NCBI RefSeq assembly: GCF_000001735.4
Contig: NC_003074.8
Location: forward strand, 22,885,261 to 22,949,260
Length of the DNA: 64,000 nucleotides
From: Arabidopsis thaliana
Lineage: Eukaryota > Streptophyta > Magnoliopsida > Brassicales > Brassicaceae
Direction: 5' to 3'
Part shown: positions 59,737 through 64,000 of the stretch, in pieces
Layout of the letters: each line of letters starts with the position of its first letter
Position numbering within the stretch: the stretch's first letter is position 1
Translations under genes and position numbers: made by a program
The notes under the pieces: model-generated
Seen by the model: only the letters and a program-made list of their open reading frames with translations
Databases searched by the model: none
What the model was told of the DNA's origin: nothing

Positions 59737-62700
59737 CCGGAATTTTTTGGTTTTGACCCGTTAGACTTTCGGATCCTTGCTTGAATCAACCTCCATTGTT
59801 TCTATTAATTACTACTACTCAAACTCACAGAGAAAAATCAAAACTTTTTTTGTTTTTTTTTACGGATTAAAGGAACAACGAACTGTTTTTGTTAACGAAA
59901 GGAGACGATTTGAGTTTTATATATGTTATACAGTAAAGCTATCGACTTTTTTTTTTTTTTAATAAAGGTTTTTTTGTGTGTGGAGATTGAGATTTGGTTA
60001 TAGCTTATGAGCAAAGAGTTTCTTACTTGTAGTAGTCCAGAAGAAACCTTCTGAAATTGACGTTTTGAATCCAATTTCCACAAGGAAAATACGCAGGAAA
60101 TATCTCTCTTTATTACCTTTTAAAATTCCTACTTCAATTAATTTTGTTATATCAAAATTTTACAATCATCAAATTTAGCAAAACATTAGCTATTTTTCAT
60201 TTATTTCTATGAACTGTTAGTTTAAAGTTCAACTATAGCTCTTAAAGTCGAAGATAAACATTTTCCCATTAATGAAGTCTTTAATATAATAATGTTGGAA
60301 AAATAACAATTGAATTTATGTACTTTATAATAATACGGTATTAAGATTTTTTTTTTTTTTTAAGGTAGAAAATCACACCCTTAAAAAAGATATAAAAAAA
60401 AATACACGTTAGAATATAATTTTTATAGTCGATATCTATGTTTTACCATGACCATTGATTGTTTGAACTTGAAGCTTTGATATAGTCGACCTGTTTCTTA
60501 CATATAACGTTGCTTTAATGTCAATTTAAAAACGTAGATGTAACTAATAATAACAAGATTTATTCATGATTTTGGGTGACGTATCCAAATATTATAATGT
60601 TAAGGATATATGCTGTAAAATTATTTAAATGAAATAGTTATCGCTACTGAATATTTCTAGATGATTTTTGGTGCGGTGATAATCTGAAAAAGTTGATTAA
60701 TTAAACTAATCGTTTGTTAATGCCACATCACCTTTGACCTGGCACAAATCAATGTCAATGGGACCAGCTCTAATTATCATGAAACTAAACATTATCACGT
60801 GAAAGTGCCACGTAACTCAACTACAAGTAAAGCCCATTAGAGCCTGTTTAGGCCCAATTCTGTAAGAATAGAACAATATTACCCCGCCGAAGAAGAGAGC
60901 CACCAAAAGGAAGAATTAGTCAAAAAGGCCCATAATTTATAAAAACTTTCAGGCCACAGATGGGCTTTATATTGACCCATTATTTGGCCCAACAATCTCA
61001 ATTTTTGAAAAGTTGAATGTAAGAGAAACTGAAACTCCGTATGTAAGATCTAAAATGAGGCTTAAGAGAAATAATAATAAGGGTGAGTGAATAAGCCATA
61101 GGGTATATAAAATAAGATTTACAAAATCTTGGCATTGTTGTTGGTGGAAGAAGGGAAAGCGACTAAACCTAAAAAACAAAGATATATGAGATTTGTGAAT
61201 GGACAATGGAGACTCTTTGATCTTTATCTATCGTCTTTATTTGGTTGGACCACCTAATTCACCTTCTTCTTCATTACATCTTTCATATGTAACTTAATTA
61301 ATTTCAGGTCAAAACTTATAGTTATATCCAAAAAATCACATTATGATCAATTGAAATTATCTAGTAGTTAATTGTATGTCAAGCGAGTAGTTATCATAAA
61401 CTCTCCTTTTTTTTTTTTATCATACAAAGACATATTGACGCAGAAAGCTTAAACTAATTTTTTTTTTTTTATAGAAGTTAGAACTTATCACATAGACATC
61501 CACATTTTATTATAATTCCAACTGTTGATATGCCTTATGTTATATGCACATGTGCATATATACACATTATACATAATGTATACAGTGGAAGTGTAGTCAA
61601 TGAATGAATGTGTTTATATATCTAGAGGTTGGGATCATGAGCAGCTGACTTTTGCAGCTATTGCAGAGGCCATAATTCGTATAATGAAGGAGTGTATATG
61701 TATTGCCAAATTCGCAGAGTATATTGATAATATAGAACAGTCAATGTGAAGGTTCTTACACGTGTTATAATGGGAAGAATATTTTTTGATATAAACATAA
61801 GAAAATAACATGATATTGAATTTAATAGTTAAGACATATCCAATTTTTCATACAATTGAATCTTCCCTTTCTGCAGCTAACTTGGGCTTGATAATGATTC
61901 CTCTGCATCCCCCTCCCCATACGAAACTTGCCCCACCTTCATACATTTTGCATCTATATTTTTCTAATCCCATCTATATATTTTTTCTTATGTTTATTCT
62001 AAGGTGATCAATTAATAACACCCTACCACCAAATGTACTTTTCAAAATAAATCAATGCATATGTGATCATTGTATGTGTGTGTGTGAACCCTTAAGGTTA
62101 AGAGATGAAGTCAAGTCAATGCTAAAACTATCAATTTACATGTCTTAAATTGTTATATGATAAGGCTCTTTCATTTCCAAGTAGTTGCACTTGTTCATCT
62201 TAAAAAGAATTGTTTTTTAAAAACTAAATATCAGTTTGAGTCTGTCTAACTAGATTCTTTTCAATATATATATAAGATTCCGTTATAAAAGATCAAGACG
62301 ACAACACATTAGTCGATTTGTTCTTAGAGACGCAATATTCTTGATGGCCATCACTGAGATGCAATAATCAAATTAAACTAAAGCCGAGAAAAGAACCAGT
62401 ATACAAAGCAATCCTGAGAATAATGTGGACAACAAAAATCAATGCTCGAAAACGTATAAATTAAAGCCTTCGCTATCAGAATAAAAGCAATTCGGAATTA
62501 GATACCAAAGGTAAGATTTTATAATCTACATGAAACTTTTCAAGACCCATATTGCTTTTAAATGAATTACTTTAAGTTATCTAATAAAATTTAATAAATA
62601 GACGAAAGGGTTGGCTAGGGATAGAGAAAGGGTCCTAGACCCTGGGGGGCAAATGACAGTTGGAAAATGTTGTCGCCATTATCGCACCATCCATCCTTCA

Positions 62701-63291
62701 ATTTTGTCATTATTATTATTATTGAATAAAATGGTCCGCCTTTTTTATTTCACCACTACCCTATTTGATTGCGACTTATCGTATCCATCCATATACAATC
62801 AAATATATTGTTATTTCGCTTTTGCTTTCCTCTCCCATGATATGGTCGCGGTATATAACATTTGATACTAGATTTGATTAACACGGATGTACATGCATGT
62901 CGCTTCTGTCCAAAATATATCATATATTACATTTAATTACTTAGAACAAAACAAAATGAGAAACCCTAAATCATTTGCCTTCAAAATATCGTTGTGTTGA
63001 TCCCCCACATGCACACCTCAATCGGTCACAAATAAATATAATAATCAATATCGTAGAGAGAAGAATATAAATCTATCTTCGGAAAATATCATTCTCTATT
63101 CCTATGCTCATTAATTTATTTCTTATCTTCCTCCGATTTAAGGAAGTAAAATAAGGGAGAGACTACCTAGTGGTGAAAAAAATAGATAGGGTTAGTTAGC
63201 AATGGTGTAGGTGGACGAAGGAAACATATAAAAAGAGCAAGTAGACATTAAAAAGAGTTAAGTGCAATGCAAAAGCTAATTGGGTTTAGTC
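59737..63291. other. ATG1A upstream region and spacer
   Basis: The ATG1A leader lies at the left edge. GGCCCA/TGGGC-type boxes are dense at 60831-60993. A 20-bp palindrome lies at 61541-61560, and a GC-balanced block lies at about 62610-62700. A telo-box-like AAACCCTAA occurs near 62962. No frame in this interval looks like a gene. Confidence 0.45.
61541..61560. promoter_or_regulatory. 20-bp perfect palindrome
   Basis: TATATGCACATGTGCATATA equals its own reverse complement. The centre CACATGTG holds CATGTG, a core used by NAC and MYC-type bHLH factors, flanked by TGCA (RY-like) words. Confidence 0.6.
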
Positions 63292-64000
63292 TATTTATAA
63301 GTAGTGGTCCTTACCCTAAACTCTTCTTTTAATATCCCTACCTCACATATCTCAACACATACTCCTACCTCCACCATATTACTCTCCATCTCTTTTCTTT
63401 TTATGTTTTCAATTAAACCGCACGAATTCAGATATTTCTGAGTTGTACAATAATGTTTTAAGTTAGGGATCACATAGAATTTTTACAACTAAGTGAAATA
63501 TATCTCCTTCTAAAGTGTAACATCGTACGTATTGGAAAACAAATAGTTGAGGAAGAAGGAAGAAAGCGGATTCTCTTAATCTTAGTTTGCATTATCGTCT
63601 TCTCCATTAATGATATGTGTATATATGGCAAAGTTTTTGCATCTGAAGGTGCAAATTCAAATTCAAAACAAGAATGAAAAGGAAGATTTGTAGAATAATA
63701 ATACAAGTATATAGCTAGGTCCCGTGGCTACAAGGGTATATGCTTTGAAAAGGGCGACGCTACGACGTCCCCTTCCTAATTTCCTCCATTTCTATAAAAT
63801 TAAACATTTCATTTCTTCTCTTTTTCACCATTTTTCAGAATTTAGAAATAATTTGTTTCACTCGTCATTATTACTTTGCAGAGAAACACTAAAAGAAATC
63901 CCACTGGCCAGCCCGGATGGAGTAATATTTGGACCGATTAATTGTTGTGAATAATAACTTTAAATTTTTGGGGCGTTATCATGAAATAAAGAAAAGAAAG
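63292..64000 (+). promoter_or_regulatory. Probable promoter and leader of the next gene to the right
   Basis: TATTTATAA at 63292-63300 is followed by a CT-rich, ATG-poor stretch (about 63310-63420), the look of an Arabidopsis leader. A second TATA-like TCTATAAAATT lies near 63790, again followed by CT-rich sequence. The 76-codon frame at 63724-63954 has no recognisable domain. The next gene on this chromosome is, from memory, the B3-domain gene NGATHA2, but none of its coding sequence is visible here. Confidence 0.35.

Noticed and set aside
62611-62865. An 84-codon frame in the right spacer
   Set aside because: The first third covers a GC-balanced block but the rest is AT-driven hydrophobic sequence with no ATG (it opens at a TTG) and no family resemblance.
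1-64000. tRNA or rRNA genes, CRISPR arrays, intact transposons, LTR or other retroelements
   Set aside because: None was recognised by eye: no cloverleaf-like T-arm words, no spaced repeats, no reverse transcriptase, integrase or transposase frames, and no long terminal repeats. A covariance-model and repeat-library scan would be decisive.

Overview
The window is nuclear plant DNA that I recognise as Arabidopsis thaliana, long arm of chromosome 3, roughly the stretch from AT3G61830 (ARF18) to AT3G61960 (ATG1A). The recognition rests on gene order and on whole proteins that assemble exactly from GT-AG exons, among them ARF18, DAG1, RS31, CYP78A9, ATHB-12, SAUR33, NST2, MTPA1, bHLH67 and ATG1a. 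AT-rich spacers, short introns (about 70-400 nt, up to about 800 nt), TATA boxes, CT-rich leaders and GGCCCA promoter boxes fit a compact dicot genome. Locus numbers are recalled, not looked up.

Layout. 1-2.9 kb: promoter and leader of ARF18 (stress-type ACGT and DRE boxes). 2.9-5.9 kb: ARF18 (+, 13 coding exons). 7.3-7.8 kb: a small DUF688-type protein (+). 10.2-11.9 kb: the Dof factor DAG1 (+). 15.05-16.9 kb: splicing factor RS31 (-), head to head with a plastid membrane protein gene at 17.4-18.6 kb (+) across a compact bidirectional promoter. 20.9-22.6 kb: CYP78A9 (-). 22.6-29.1 kb: a long spacer with two faint coding-like patches. 29.1-30.0 kb: ATHB-12 (-). 30-40.5 kb: a spacer holding a doubtful membrane-peptide ORF (34.0 kb) and the MIR166B hairpin (36.95-37.06 kb). 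40.55 kb: SAUR33 (+). 43.9-45.1 kb: NST2/NAC066 (-). 47.4-47.9 kb: a DUF4228-type protein (-). 50.3 kb: a 109-residue protein (+). 52.2-53.2 kb: the zinc transporter MTPA1 (+). 54.4-56.1 kb: bHLH67 (+), followed by a possible receptor-kinase scrap. 56.7-59.7 kb: ATG1A (-, 13 coding exons). 59.7-64 kb: spacer, probably leading into the next gene to the right.

The genes are a mixture, not an operon-like unit. Most are regulators of development and hormone or stress response (ARF18, SAUR33, DAG1, ATHB-12, miR166b, NST2, bHLH67, CYP78A9). Two adjacent genes, the 109-residue protein and MTPA1, may both belong to root metal homeostasis. ATG1A starts autophagy.

I found no transposon with an intact coding region, no retroelement, no tRNA or rRNA gene and no CRISPR array. 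I do not see a new multi-gene system. The most useful leads are small: an in-frame 84-nt optional intron in DAG1, a perfect 67-bp tandem duplication in bHLH67 intron 1, possible gene scraps at 25.2-25.75, 28.5-28.7 and 56.4 kb, a repeat edge that abuts the TATA box of the 109-residue gene, and a 20-bp perfect palindrome at 61.54 kb.
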